From contig NZ_FOEI01000004.1 of the NCBI RefSeq assembly GCF_900110615.1, forward strand, positions 62,001-126,000: DNA of 64,000 nucleotides. Direction: 5' to 3'. Numbering within the stretch: the stretch's first letter is position 1; every line of letters starts with the position of its first letter. Of this stretch, positions 28,419 to 36,891 are shown in pieces. The position numbers and the translations under genes are program-made. Source of the DNA: Flavobacterium urocaniciphilum. GTDB taxonomy: Bacteria > Bacteroidota > Bacteroidia > Flavobacteriales > Flavobacteriaceae. The notes beneath the pieces are model-generated. The model made no database searches and was not told where the DNA came from. It saw only the letters and a program-made list of their open reading frames with translations.

Positions 28419-29693
28419 TTATTCTGTTAGGGTTTTAAGTAAAATCTTATCGATTTTAACTCCATCCATATCAATAACTTCAAATTCTAATTTATTCCAA
28501 ATTAATGTATCACCTTGTTTTGGTATGGCACCCAATTCGGTAATAATTAAACCACTTACTGTTGTTACTTCGTAGTCATTTAATAAATCATCTAAATCGA
28601 AATACGTTAAGAAATCGTGTAACGAATAATGCCCATCAACCAACCAAGTTCCATCTTCACGCGCAATCAATTGAAATTCTTCATCATAAAAATCTGCAGC
28701 ATCACCTACTAAAGCTTCTAAGATATCATTTAATGTAATGATTCCTTGAAACATACCATGCTCATCTGTTACTAAAGCATAATGAACTTTAGATTTTTTG
28801 AAATTTTCTAATGCTTTATACGCAGAAGTATGTTCAATAAAATAAACTGGTTCTTGTTTAATTTCTTCCAATTTAAAATCGCCCTTTTCTAAATTAGCGA
28901 ATAAATCTTTCAACAAAACAACACCTAATACATCGTCTAAATTTTCATTACAAACTGGATAAACGGAATGTAATTCGCCCAGAACTTTATCTTTAATTTC
29001 TTCGAAAGTATCATCTGTAGATAAATACACAATACTTTTTCTATGCGTCATTAAAGAATTTACTTTTCGGTCGCCAATATGAAACACACGTTCCACGATA
29101 TCTTGTTCAATTTCTTGAACTTCACCTACTTCAGTTCCTTCTTTAATAATTGCTTTAATTTCTTCTTCCGTAACTTTTCCATCAGCAGTTGGTTTAATAT
29201 TCAATACTTTAAGAATAAAGTCAGTTGAAGTAGTTAACAACCAAATAAATGGAGCTGTAGCTATTGAAATCATTTTCATAGGAACAGCAACTGCTTTAGC
29301 AATTGTTTCAGGATAATTTAATCCGATTCTTTTAGGTAATAATTCACCTAATACTAATGAGAAGAATGTTAATATTACAACCACTACTCCTACTGCAATA
29401 GAATGAGCATAAGGTTGTGTAAGTTGAAATCCGTTAAAAAACGTTTCAACATCGGTAGTTACTTTATCTCCAGAATAAATACCCGTTAAAATTCCAATCA
29501 ACGTAATACCAATTTGTACTGTTGATAAAAATTTATTTGGCGAATTTGCTAAATCTAAAGCCGTTTTTGCACTCGTATTACCTTTTTTGGCAGCGGTTTC
29601 TAACCTATTTTTTCTTGCTGATATGAGTGCAATCTCTGACATGGAGAAAATCCCATTGAGCAGTATCAACAAGAATATTATGACTATTTCCAA
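28419..29693 (-). CDS. Hemolysin C/CorC-type protein (CNNM domain, CBS pair, transporter-associated domain)
   Basis: A 424-residue membrane protein. The first 190 residues form the DUF21/CNNM domain with four hydrophobic segments (IVIIFLLILLNGIFSMSEIALI, IGITLIGILTGIYSG, IAVGVVVVILTFFSLVLGELLPKRIG, ATAPFIWLLTTSTDFIL). Two CBS repeats follow (MTHRKSIVYLSTDDTFEEI and EHTSAYKALENFKKSKVHYALV). The C-terminal CorC_HlyC domain ends near KLEFEVIDMDGVKIDKILL. Relatives are linked to Mg2+/Co2+ efflux or resistance; the old hemolysin label is not supported by sequence. Transcribed alone or after adk. Confidence 0.92.
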   Translation of the reverse strand: MEIVIIFLLILLNGIFSMSEIALISARKNRLETAAKKGNTSAKTALDLANSPNKFLSTVQIGITLIGILTGIYSGDKVTTDVETFFNGFQLTQPYAHSIAVGVVVVILTFFSLVLGELLPKRIGLNYPETIAKAVAVPMKMISIATAPFIWLLTTSTDFILKVLNIKPTADGKVTEEEIKAIIKEGTEVGEVQEIEQDIVERVFHIGDRKVNSLMTHRKSIVYLSTDDTFEEIKDKVLGELHSVYPVCNENLDDVLGVVLLKDLFANLEKGDFKLEEIKQEPVYFIEHTSAYKALENFKKSKVHYALVTDEHGMFQGIITLNDILEALVGDAADFYDEEFQLIAREDGTWLVDGHYSLHDFLTYFDLDDLLNDYEVTTVSGLIITELGAIPKQGDTLIWNKLEFEVIDMDGVKIDKILLKTLTE

Positions 29694-29725
29694 TTTTTAT
29701 ATAGTTGAATTTAAATGCAATATAA

Positions 29726-30298
29726 TTATAATTTATCAATAATTAAACTTAATCGTTCAGTAATTTCACTTATTAAACCAATCCCGTTTACAGCATAAAA
29801 ATTACCTTGCCCTTTATAATATTCAATTAAAGGCGCAGTTTTTTCATTATACTCTTGATATCTGTTTCTAATTTTTTCTTCGTCTTGATCATCAGCTCTT
29901 CCTGAAGTTTTTCCTCTTTCTAATAATCTTTGAACTAATATTTCATCATCAGCCTCTAAAGCGATAGTTGCAGTAACTTTTTGATTTTTTGAATTTAAAA
30001 AAGCATCTAAAGCTTCCGCTTGAGCAATCGTTCTTGGAAATCCATCAAATAAAAATCCTTTAGAATCTGCATTTTTTTCTACTTCCGCTTCTAACATTTG
30101 AATAGTTACTGAATCTGGTACTAAATCTCCATTATCAATGAACGTTTTAGCTAATTTTCCTAATTCTGTATCATTCTTGATATTAAATCTAAAAATATCT
30201 CCTGTTGACAGATGTGTTAAATTGTATTTTCCTTTTAAAAATTCAGCCTGAGTTCCTTTACCAGCTCCAGGTTTACCGAATAAAACAATATTAATCAT
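29726..30298 (-). CDS. adk: Adenylate kinase
   Basis: A 190-residue adenylate kinase. I choose the ATG at 30298, which starts MINIVLFGKPGAGKGTQ, because the ten residues before it are asparagine-rich and outside the family. The P-loop is GKPGAGKGTQ, the AMP site is in LSTGDIFRF and GFPRTIAQAEAL, and the lid is the short form (LLERGKTSGRADDQDEEKIRNRY) without zinc cysteines. It interconverts ATP plus AMP with two ADP in the cytoplasm. A TAAATTTG box lies 28-35 bases upstream. Confidence 0.95.
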   Translation of the reverse strand: MINIVLFGKPGAGKGTQAEFLKGKYNLTHLSTGDIFRFNIKNDTELGKLAKTFIDNGDLVPDSVTIQMLEAEVEKNADSKGFLFDGFPRTIAQAEALDAFLNSKNQKVTATIALEADDEILVQRLLERGKTSGRADDQDEEKIRNRYQEYNEKTAPLIEYYKGQGNFYAVNGIGLISEITERLSLIIDKL

Positions 30299-30325
30299 TG
30301 TGTTGTTATTATTAAAAATAAGCGA

Positions 30326-30333
30326 CAAATTTA
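30326..30333 (-). promoter_or_regulatory. -7 element upstream of adk
   Basis: The minus strand reads TAAATTTG, a TAnnTTTG match, at a suitable distance from the ATG at 30298. A good TTG at 19 bases is missing. Confidence 0.45.
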
Positions 30334-30396
30334 CAAACTAATACATATATAGAAAGATAAAATTTTATTTTTTTGAAAAAACCTTATTTTTACAAT

Positions 30397-30930
30397 ATGG
30401 ATAACGCTTTTTATAAACTTTTAGAAGACAGCACTGCGCATCGTTTAAATAGAGAATTTATTAGAGATTACATCATTCAAAATCCAGATAAATTAAACTA
30501 TTTAATGCAAATTGGATTAAATGTTAACGACAAAATTCATTTTAAAGCATGTTGGAGTTTAGAATTAATTTTCGAATTAAAACTTGAAATGATTCTGCCT
30601 TTTTTAGATGAATTCATTTCAAAACTTCCTTATTACAAAAACGATTCTGCAAAAAGACCTATTTCAAAAATTTGTTTATTTCTATCGAAATCCAAAACCA
30701 TAAAACTTACAGAAAATCAGGAAACTAAAATTATTGAAACCTGTTTAGATTGGCTCATTCAAGATGAAAAAGTAGCTACAAAAGCTTATTCCATGCGTAC
30801 TTTATATAATTTCAGTAAAAATCACAAATGGATTAATGAAGAACTAAAAACAATACTTTCTCAAGATTTCTTCAATCATTCTGCCGCTTATAAAGCAGCT
30901 GCAAAAGAAATTTTAAAAAAACTCAAATAA
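30397..30930 (+). CDS. Hypothetical alpha-helical protein (HEAT-like)
   Basis: A 177-residue soluble protein; the ATG at 30397 is preferred to the TTG at 30373. It is all-helical with a repeat-like rhythm (FKACWSLELIFELKLEMILPFLDEFISKL, then VATKAYSMRTLYNFSKNH), suggestive of HEAT/ARM repeats. Related short proteins beside purK are, as I recall, sometimes annotated as adenylosuccinate lyase, but no lyase signature is present. It lies just upstream of purK, which has its own promoter in the gap. Function unknown. Confidence 0.75.
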   Translation: MDNAFYKLLEDSTAHRLNREFIRDYIIQNPDKLNYLMQIGLNVNDKIHFKACWSLELIFELKLEMILPFLDEFISKLPYYKNDSAKRPISKICLFLSKSKTIKLTENQETKIIETCLDWLIQDEKVATKAYSMRTLYNFSKNHKWINEELKTILSQDFFNHSAAYKAAAKEILKKLK

Positions 30931-30937
30931 ATGCCAA

Positions 30938-30967
30938 TTGCTAAACAATTACATTTTAGTATCTTTG
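30938..30967 (+). promoter_or_regulatory. Promoter of purK-purE
   Basis: A perfect Bacteroidota promoter: TTG at 30938-30940, exactly 19 bases, then TATCTTTG at 30960-30967. It starts just past the stop of the upstream gene and about 78 bases before the purK ATG, leaving a transcribed leader with no clear hairpin. Confidence 0.85.
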
Positions 30968-31044
30968 CCCAAACACAATAATAACTACAAATGACTCGAG
31001 CAAAGTGACTGCATGAGACAAATAAAAACAATAACAACGACGAA

Positions 31045-32202
31045 ATGAATTATTTTTCATCAGAATTTAGACTAGGTATTTTAGGTGGCGGACAATTAGG
31101 AAAAATGCTAATTACTGAAACCCGAAAATTTGATATTCAAACGCTAGTTTTAGATTCAAGTGCAGAAGCACCTGCTCAATTTGGCGCTAATAAGTTTTAT
31201 CAAGGAAGTTTAATGGATTATGAAACGGTTTACCAATTTGGTAAAATGTGTCATATATTAACTATCGAGATTGAAAACGTTAATTTAGATGCTTTAGACA
31301 AATTAGAAGAAGAAGGTCATGTTATTTATCCTTCTCCAAAAACGTTACGTTTAATTCAAAACAAAGGAAGACAAAAAGATTTTTATGTAGAAAACAATAT
31401 TCCTACATCAAAACACCAACGTTTTGTTGATTTAAATGATTTGAAAAAATCGTTAGAAAAAGACGAATTAGAATTTCCATTTGTTTGGAAAAGCGCACAA
31501 TTTGGTTATGATGGAAACGGCGTAAAAATTTGTCGATCTACAATAGATTTGATGCATTTACCAGAAGTGGAATGTATTGCTGAAGAAATGGTTCCTTTCA
31601 AAAATGAACTTTCTGTAATTGTTGCTCGAAATGCAAAAGGTGAAGTTAAAACGTATCCTGTTGTAGAAATGGAATTTCACCCAGAAGCCAATCAAGTAGA
31701 ATATGTAATTTGTCCGGCAAGAATTGAGGAAAAAGTAGCACAATTAGCTATTGATACTGCTTTACAAGTTTCAAAAGCATTTAATCATGTTGGTTTATTA
31801 GCGGTAGAAATGTTTCAAACTGAAAACGAAGAAATTTTAGTAAACGAAGTCGCACCAAGACCACACAATTCTGGACACCATACTATTGAAGCAAGTTATA
31901 CTTCACAGTTTGAAAATCATTTACGTTCAGTATTGAATTTACCTTTAGGAAATACCGATAGTAAAGTCGCAGGAATAATGGTAAATTTAGTAGGTGAAGA
32001 AGGTTTTTCTGGACCAGTAGTTTACGAAAATATTGAAAAAATCATGGCAATTGATGGTGTTACACCACATATTTACGGTAAAAAAGAAACACGTCCTTTC
32101 AGAAAAATGGGTCATGTTACAATCGTAAATGAAGATATGACGGAAGCCAGAAAAGTTGCTGAAGAAGTTAAGAATAGTATTAGAGTGATTAGTGTAAAGT
32201 AA
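31045..32202 (+). CDS. purK: N5-carboxyaminoimidazole ribonucleotide synthase
   Basis: A 385-residue ATP-grasp enzyme. The N-terminal Rossmann-like loop is LGILGGGQLGKMLITE. The ATP-grasp core shows FVWKSAQFGYDGNGVKICRS, VECIAEEMVPFKNELSVIVARN and the metal-binding EMFQTENEEILVNEVAPRPHNSGHHTIEA. It makes N5-CAIR from AIR, bicarbonate and ATP in purine synthesis. It is followed 86 bases later by purE, which uses its product. The gap between them holds short near-repeats (AACGAACTAT twice) but no terminator. Confidence 0.96.
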   Translation: MNYFSSEFRLGILGGGQLGKMLITETRKFDIQTLVLDSSAEAPAQFGANKFYQGSLMDYETVYQFGKMCHILTIEIENVNLDALDKLEEEGHVIYPSPKTLRLIQNKGRQKDFYVENNIPTSKHQRFVDLNDLKKSLEKDELEFPFVWKSAQFGYDGNGVKICRSTIDLMHLPEVECIAEEMVPFKNELSVIVARNAKGEVKTYPVVEMEFHPEANQVEYVICPARIEEKVAQLAIDTALQVSKAFNHVGLLAVEMFQTENEEILVNEVAPRPHNSGHHTIEASYTSQFENHLRSVLNLPLGNTDSKVAGIMVNLVGEEGFSGPVVYENIEKIMAIDGVTPHIYGKKETRPFRKMGHVTIVNEDMTEARKVAEEVKNSIRVISVK

Positions 32203-32231
32203 TAAGTGTTCCGTTTTTTAGTTTTCTCAAT

Positions 32232-32272
32232 AACGAACTATGAATAACAAATTTTGAACAACGAACTATAAA
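32232..32272 (+). repeat. Short direct repeat between purK and purE
   Basis: AACGAACTATGAA at 32232 is nearly repeated as AACGAACTATAAA at 32260, with related AACAA phrases around. It looks like low-complexity dispersed sequence typical of this genome's gaps. Confidence 0.45.
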
Positions 32273-32288
32273 CAACAAACAATAAAAA

Positions 32289-32774
32289 ATGAGTAAAGTA
32301 GCCATCATCATGGGAAGCATTTCGGATATGCCAGTAATGCAAGAAGCCATCGATATTTTAAAAGGTTTTGACATTGAAGTTGAAGTAGATATTGTTTCTG
32401 CTCACAGAACGCCTGAAAAATTATTCGATTTTAGTAAAAATGCACACACTCGAGGAATTTCTGTGATTATTGCAGGAGCAGGTGGAGCTGCTCATTTACC
32501 CGGAATGGTAGCATCTATGAGTCCGCTTCCAGTAATAGGAGTACCTGTAAAATCGAGTAATTCAATTGACGGTTGGGATTCTGTATTGTCTATTTTACAA
32601 ATGCCAGGTGGTGTACCAGTTGCAACTGTAGCCTTAAATGGAGCTAAAAATGCTGGAATTTTAGCCGCACAAATAATTGGAAGTTCAGACAAATGTGTTT
32701 TAGATAAAATTGTATTCTACAAAGATGGTTTACGTGAAGCTGTATTAAAAGCTTCTGAAAACTTGAATAAATAA
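32289..32774 (+). CDS. purE: N5-carboxyaminoimidazole ribonucleotide mutase
   Basis: A 161-residue class I PurE. The substrate-binding loops are intact: IMGSISDMPVM near the start, VSAHRTPEKLFDF with the catalytic His, and IAGAGGAAHLPGMVASMSPLPVIGVPV. It moves the carboxyl group from N5 to C4 of the imidazole ring, the step after PurK. Co-transcribed with purK from the 30938 promoter. A hairpin just after the stop has its T tract on the opposite strand. Confidence 0.96.
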   Translation: MSKVAIIMGSISDMPVMQEAIDILKGFDIEVEVDIVSAHRTPEKLFDFSKNAHTRGISVIIAGAGGAAHLPGMVASMSPLPVIGVPVKSSNSIDGWDSVLSILQMPGGVPVATVALNGAKNAGILAAQIIGSSDKCVLDKIVFYKDGLREAVLKASENLNK

Positions 32775-32884
32775 AAACAAAAACCCCGATAAAAAATCGG
32801 GGCCAAAAATCTATTCACAATTAAGTGACAACTATAAAAAAAATTCTGTTTTGGGGAAAAAGGGCGATTATTTCGCTATTTTCT
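32772..32884 (-). ncRNA. Candidate small RNA between purE and the M3 peptidase
   Basis: About 110 bases on the minus strand lie between a perfect promoter (TTG, 19 bases, TATATTTG; 32918 to 32889) and an intrinsic terminator with a T-rich tail. No open reading frame of note is present. The transcript would contain CCCCAAAAC and ATTTTTGGCCCC, which can pair over a hairpin with a TCAC/GTGA inner stem. There is no minus-strand gene nearby for this promoter to serve. A 6S-like RNA is one possibility, since 6S RNA sits beside purK in cyanobacteria, but I cannot fold it here. Confidence 0.6.
32776..32802 (-). terminator. Intrinsic terminator, oriented to the minus strand
   Basis: CCCCGAT and ATCGGGG form a 7-bp GC-rich stem with a 5-base loop. 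On the minus strand the hairpin is followed by TTTTTGTTTTTATTT; on the plus strand the downstream bases are CCAAAAATC, a poor tract. The orientation therefore fits a minus-strand transcript better than purE. Confidence 0.75.
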
Positions 32885-32888
32885 TTTA

Positions 32889-32918
32889 CAAATATACGCA
32901 TTTAATCGGTAAAAACAA
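32889..32918 (-). promoter_or_regulatory. Perfect minus-strand promoter in the purE-M3 gap
   Basis: On the minus strand TTG (32918-32916) is followed by exactly 19 bases and TATATTTG (32896-32889). Spacing and both boxes match the Bacteroidota consensus. It points toward purE and away from the M3 peptidase gene. Confidence 0.75.
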
Positions 32919-33050
32919 GCATTTCGTCGATATATTTCGAAATTAATTCAAAATAATTCAAAGAAATCACCAAAACACTAATAAAATAAGGGTTTTCAAA
33001 ATCTAAAGAATTTTCAAAAAATTTACTAAAAAATAAAAAATTTAAAAAAA

Positions 33051-35075
33051 ATGTCAATTTTAACACAAGTTTTTGAAACAAAACACAATACTGCTCCTTT
33101 CTCAAAAATAAAAATTGAAGAGTATTTAAATGCTTTTCAACAAAATATTGAAAAAGCGAGAGATGAAATTGATGCAATCATTAATTCTACAGAAACACCT
33201 ACATTTGAAAATACCATCGAAGCGTTAGATTATTCTGGACAAGAATTAGATCGTTTATCTAGTATATTTTTTAATTTGAATTCGGCGGAAACTTCAGATG
33301 AAATGCAAAAAATTGCTCAAGAAGTTACACCGTTGATTACTGAATTTGGAAACGATATTGCTTTAAATGAAGATTTATTCAAAAGAGTTAAGGCTGTTTA
33401 TGATGACAGAACGAATTTAAAACTATCAACTGAACAAGCTACTTTATTAGATAAAAAATACAAAGGTTTTGCTCGAAATGGTGCATTGCTTTCTGAAGAT
33501 AAGAAAACACGTTTACGTGAAATCGATACCGAATTAGCTAAATTATCTTTGACTTTTGGTGAAAATGTGTTGGCAGAAACTAACAATTACCAATTACACA
33601 TAACTAATGAATCTGATTTAAAAGGATTACCTGAAGGCGCGAAAGAAGCCGCAGCCGATTTAGCGAAATCTAAAAATGTAGAAGGTTGGATATTTACGTT
33701 GGATTTTCCAAGTTATGTTCCATTTGTAACCTATATCGACAATAGAGAATTACGAAAAGAATTAGCAATTGCTTATGGGAAAAAAAGTTTTCAAAACAAC
33801 GATTTTAACAACGAAGAAATCGTTAAGAAAATAGTTGCTTTACGACATGAACGCGCTAATTTATTAGGTTACGAAACTCATGCTCATTTTGTTTTAGAAG
33901 AACGAATGGCGCAAAGTCCGACTAAAGTCTTATCTTTTTTAAATGACATATTAGAAAAAGCAAAACCTGCTGCAAAAAGAGAATTTGAACAATTATCTAA
34001 TTTCGCTAAAGAACTTGACGGAATTGAAAAATTAGAAAAATGGGATGGCGCGTATTATTCTGAAAAATTGAAGCAAAAATTATTCAATTTAGATGATGAA
34101 GTTTTGAAACCGTATTTCAAATTAGAAAACGTTTTGAATGGTGCGTTTACAGTTGCTGAAAAACTTTTCGGAATTACTTTCCATGAAGTTTTCGATATTG
34201 ATAAATATCATCCAGATGTACAAACATTTGAAGTTTTAGATGAAAACAAAAATTTAGTGGCTATTTTTTATGCTGATTTCTTTCCAAGAAAAGGCAAACG
34301 AAATGGCGCTTGGATGACTTCATTCAAACCACAATATATTAAAGGAGGAACTAACGAAAGACCACATGTTTCAAATGTGTGTAATTTCACACCACCAACC
34401 TCAACCAAACCATCGTTACTAACTTTTAATGAAGTTACTACCTTATTCCACGAGTTCGGTCATGGTTTACACGGTATGTTAGCGAATACAACCTACCCTA
34501 GCCTTTCGGGAACCTCTGTATTTTGGGATTTTGTAGAATTACCTTCACAAGTGATGGAAAACTGGTGTTACGAACCGGAAGCGTTGGCTTTATTTGCGAA
34601 ACATTATGAAACGGGTGAAATTATTCCACAAGAATATGTCGAAAAAATTAAAGAATCGGCAAGTTTCTTAGAAGGAATGGCAACGTTACGTCAATTAAGT
34701 TTCGGATTGTTAGATATGGAATATCATGGAAAAAACCAAGCTATTGAAAATGTAAAAGCATTTGAAAAACAAGCTATGGGCGACACTTCATTATATCCTG
34801 ATGTAGCCGAGAATTGTATGAGCGTTTCGTTTTCACATATTTTCCAAGGCGGTTATTCTTCTGGATATTACAGTTATAAATGGGCGGAAGTTTTAGATGC
34901 CGATGCGTTTGCATACTTTCAAGAAAATGGTATTTTCAACAGAGAAATCGCAACCAAATTTAAAGATAATATTTTATCTAAGGGTGGAACCGAACATCCA
35001 ATGGAATTATACAAAAAATTTAGAGGTCAAGAACCCAAACCAGATGCATTGTTGAAGAGAGCTGGATTGATTTAA
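33051..35075 (+). CDS. M3 family metallopeptidase (Dcp/oligopeptidase A type)
   Basis: A 674-residue cytoplasmic thimet-type peptidase without signal peptide. The zinc site is TLFHEFGHGLHGM (His467, Glu468, His471) with the third ligand Glu in FVELPSQVMENW (about Glu496). The substrate-binding SHIFQGGYSSGYYSYKWAEVLDADAF near the C terminus is intact. It cleaves short peptides. The last eleven residues (PDALLKRAGLI) have a near-copy 2.7 kb downstream at 37776-37811, so the region has been rearranged. A strong terminator follows directly. Confidence 0.93.
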   Translation: MSILTQVFETKHNTAPFSKIKIEEYLNAFQQNIEKARDEIDAIINSTETPTFENTIEALDYSGQELDRLSSIFFNLNSAETSDEMQKIAQEVTPLITEFGNDIALNEDLFKRVKAVYDDRTNLKLSTEQATLLDKKYKGFARNGALLSEDKKTRLREIDTELAKLSLTFGENVLAETNNYQLHITNESDLKGLPEGAKEAAADLAKSKNVEGWIFTLDFPSYVPFVTYIDNRELRKELAIAYGKKSFQNNDFNNEEIVKKIVALRHERANLLGYETHAHFVLEERMAQSPTKVLSFLNDILEKAKPAAKREFEQLSNFAKELDGIEKLEKWDGAYYSEKLKQKLFNLDDEVLKPYFKLENVLNGAFTVAEKLFGITFHEVFDIDKYHPDVQTFEVLDENKNLVAIFYADFFPRKGKRNGAWMTSFKPQYIKGGTNERPHVSNVCNFTPPTSTKPSLLTFNEVTTLFHEFGHGLHGMLANTTYPSLSGTSVFWDFVELPSQVMENWCYEPEALALFAKHYETGEIIPQEYVEKIKESASFLEGMATLRQLSFGLLDMEYHGKNQAIENVKAFEKQAMGDTSLYPDVAENCMSVSFSHIFQGGYSSGYYSYKWAEVLDADAFAYFQENGIFNREIATKFKDNILSKGGTEHPMELYKKFRGQEPKPDALLKRAGLI

Positions 35076-35076
35076 C

Positions 35077-35121
35077 AATTAACTCCGACAGAGTTCTAAA
35101 TTCTGTCGGAGTTAATTATTT
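35077..35121. terminator. Bidirectional terminator after the M3 peptidase gene
   Basis: AATTAACTCCGACAGA (35077-35092) and TCTGTCGGAGTTAATT (35102-35117) form a perfect 16-bp stem with a 9-base loop, between two converging genes. T-rich bases follow on both sides. Confidence 0.88.
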
Positions 35122-35534
35122 TAAAACGGAACTGAATCTTCTAAAAATCTATCATAATTTAAATAATATCGTTTGTTGTAATTTACTTCATGAGTATAAC
35201 AAGCATCACAATAATCTCGAATATCAATTAAATTATCTTTTTTAAATTCTAAAATTAAATAAATATAATCTCTTGAAGTTTTATTAAATAAAATAAATCC
35301 ATCTTTTTTACAAGATTCACACCCTAATAAAAAAGAATCTAAATCTGTATTAGATTTACTATTTAATTTATTTATTGCTGAAACTAAACATCCTTCTATA
35401 CCTTTGGGAAAATATTTTTTACATTCATCATTTGTGATGAACAAACTATCAATACCAAAAAAATCTGCATTAATAATTTTTGAAATTAATCCTTCTATTT
35501 GATTAAACCTATTTACACTCACTTTCAAATTCAA
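35121..35534 (-). CDS. Hypothetical cysteine-containing protein
   Basis: A 137-residue soluble protein without signal peptide. I do not recognise it. Cysteines appear as single residues (NDECKKYFP, IEGCLVSA) and as two CxxC-type pairs (GCESCKKDG and YCDACYTH), the latter followed by His, which could bind a metal. It is the only minus-strand gene of the island and converges on the M3 peptidase over a shared terminator. No link to the two plus-strand island genes can be shown. Confidence 0.6.
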   Translation of the reverse strand: MNLKVSVNRFNQIEGLISKIINADFFGIDSLFITNDECKKYFPKGIEGCLVSAINKLNSKSNTDLDSFLLGCESCKKDGFILFNKTSRDYIYLILEFKKDNLIDIRDYCDACYTHEVNYNKRYYLNYDRFLEDSVPF

Positions 35535-35781
35535 TATTTATTAAAAAACTAAATTAATAAATTTAAACAACATATTCATTTTAAAAAGAAACGATTTATA
35601 CTAATTCATTTGTTAATAAAAGTAGTTAGTTCAAATAATTAGCATCTTGTTTTTATCTATTTTTGAGAAAAATATTACAATGCAAACAGAAGCTATTTTT
35701 GATAATATTTCAGATATATAAAACATTAAAAAACACATTATATTTTTATTAGTTATTACAATTTAAGTAAAAATTCTCCAA

Positions 35782-36858
35782 ATGAATTATAACGAAGACG
35801 AATTAGACAAATCTATAAATTTATTAAAAAGTATAGGTTTTACTGATGAGAATAAAATTAAAATTATTCTTCAAGAATATGAAAATATACTTGGCTATAT
35901 TGACTATGAATATACAACAAGAGAAAGAAGAAATAGAAAAGGGCAAAAAACTTATTCTAGTTATTTTCAAAAGGTATATAAAAATGATAAAATTGTTGAA
36001 TTTCTCAAGTTAGAATTCAATTTAAAAAAAAATAATGAAATAATTAAAAAAGAAAATAAAAACAAAAAAATTAGCGCAACTGATTTAGCAAATTATATTT
36101 ATTGTCCTGCAAATTATAGCATTTCAAATTCATTTAATATAGAACATTCAATTAATCAAAGTAAAAAATCAAATGGTTCAAAATTACATAATGAATTAAA
36201 ACTTATTTATAAAAAAAAGAAATTTGGTGATATAAGAAATTTGCACAACAATTACTTCTTTGACAACAAAAATATTATTAAAAAAATTAGTAATTGCAGA
36301 TTAATTTATTCAGGAAGTGATACTAATACTAAATTCTATAGTAATGATAACTTAAATTATATTGCTAAGCCTGATTATATTTTCTTAGATCCAAATAATA
36401 ATTTTTTTGTTGTTGAGGAAAAATTTCATTTGTATAATTCTAAATCTAAAAAAAACGATATAAAATTTTACACGAATAATTTAATTCAACTCCAATCATA
36501 TATAGAATATATAAATGAATTAGATATTAAATATGGTGTATTAATAGATTGGAGTTTCACCATTAATAAAGATGAGTTTATTTTATTAGGTTTTAAACAC
36601 AAAATAATTAAAAAGGGAAACAACAAGCAATTACTCGAAAAAACATATAATGAAATATTAAAATTAAATAATGAAAAAAAAATCCCATTTAACAAAAATG
36701 TTAATATTTTAAAATGTATTAATTGTTCCGTTTCAATTTATTGTTCTCATAAAACAGAAAAATTTGAATATTTGGAATTTCCTTACAATATAGAACATTT
36801 AAAGATAGTTATGAACGATAATGACAACAACAATGATTGTTTACCATTAGCTAAATAA
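35782..36858 (+). CDS. Cas4-like PD-(D/E)xK nuclease, stand-alone
   Basis: A 358-residue protein whose residues 100-325 follow the Cas4/RecB-nuclease plan. ISATDLANYIYCPANY carries the first cluster Cys (108); GSKLHNEL follows; KPDYIF (Asp198) and VVEEKF (Glu212-x-Lys214) form the PD-(D/E)xK site; QLQSYIEY is the QxxxY motif; and CINCSVSIYC supplies Cys312, 315 and 321. Together these are the four Cys ligands of an iron-sulphur cluster. The first 95 residues are a Lys/Asn-rich extension I do not recognise. There is no CRISPR array or other cas gene here. It is followed 33 bases later by the GGCT-like gene. Confidence 0.8.
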   Translation: MNYNEDELDKSINLLKSIGFTDENKIKIILQEYENILGYIDYEYTTRERRNRKGQKTYSSYFQKVYKNDKIVEFLKLEFNLKKNNEIIKKENKNKKISATDLANYIYCPANYSISNSFNIEHSINQSKKSNGSKLHNELKLIYKKKKFGDIRNLHNNYFFDNKNIIKKISNCRLIYSGSDTNTKFYSNDNLNYIAKPDYIFLDPNNNFFVVEEKFHLYNSKSKKNDIKFYTNNLIQLQSYIEYINELDIKYGVLIDWSFTINKDEFILLGFKHKIIKKGNNKQLLEKTYNEILKLNNEKKIPFNKNVNILKCINCSVSIYCSHKTEKFEYLEFPYNIEHLKIVMNDNDNNNDCLPLAK

Positions 36859-36891
36859 ATACAAATAATTAATAATCTAGAACAATTAACA

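Noticed and set aside
35535..35781. CRISPR repeats near the Cas4-like gene
   Set aside because: The gap is AT-rich but has no regularly spaced repeat, and no other cas gene is present in the window.
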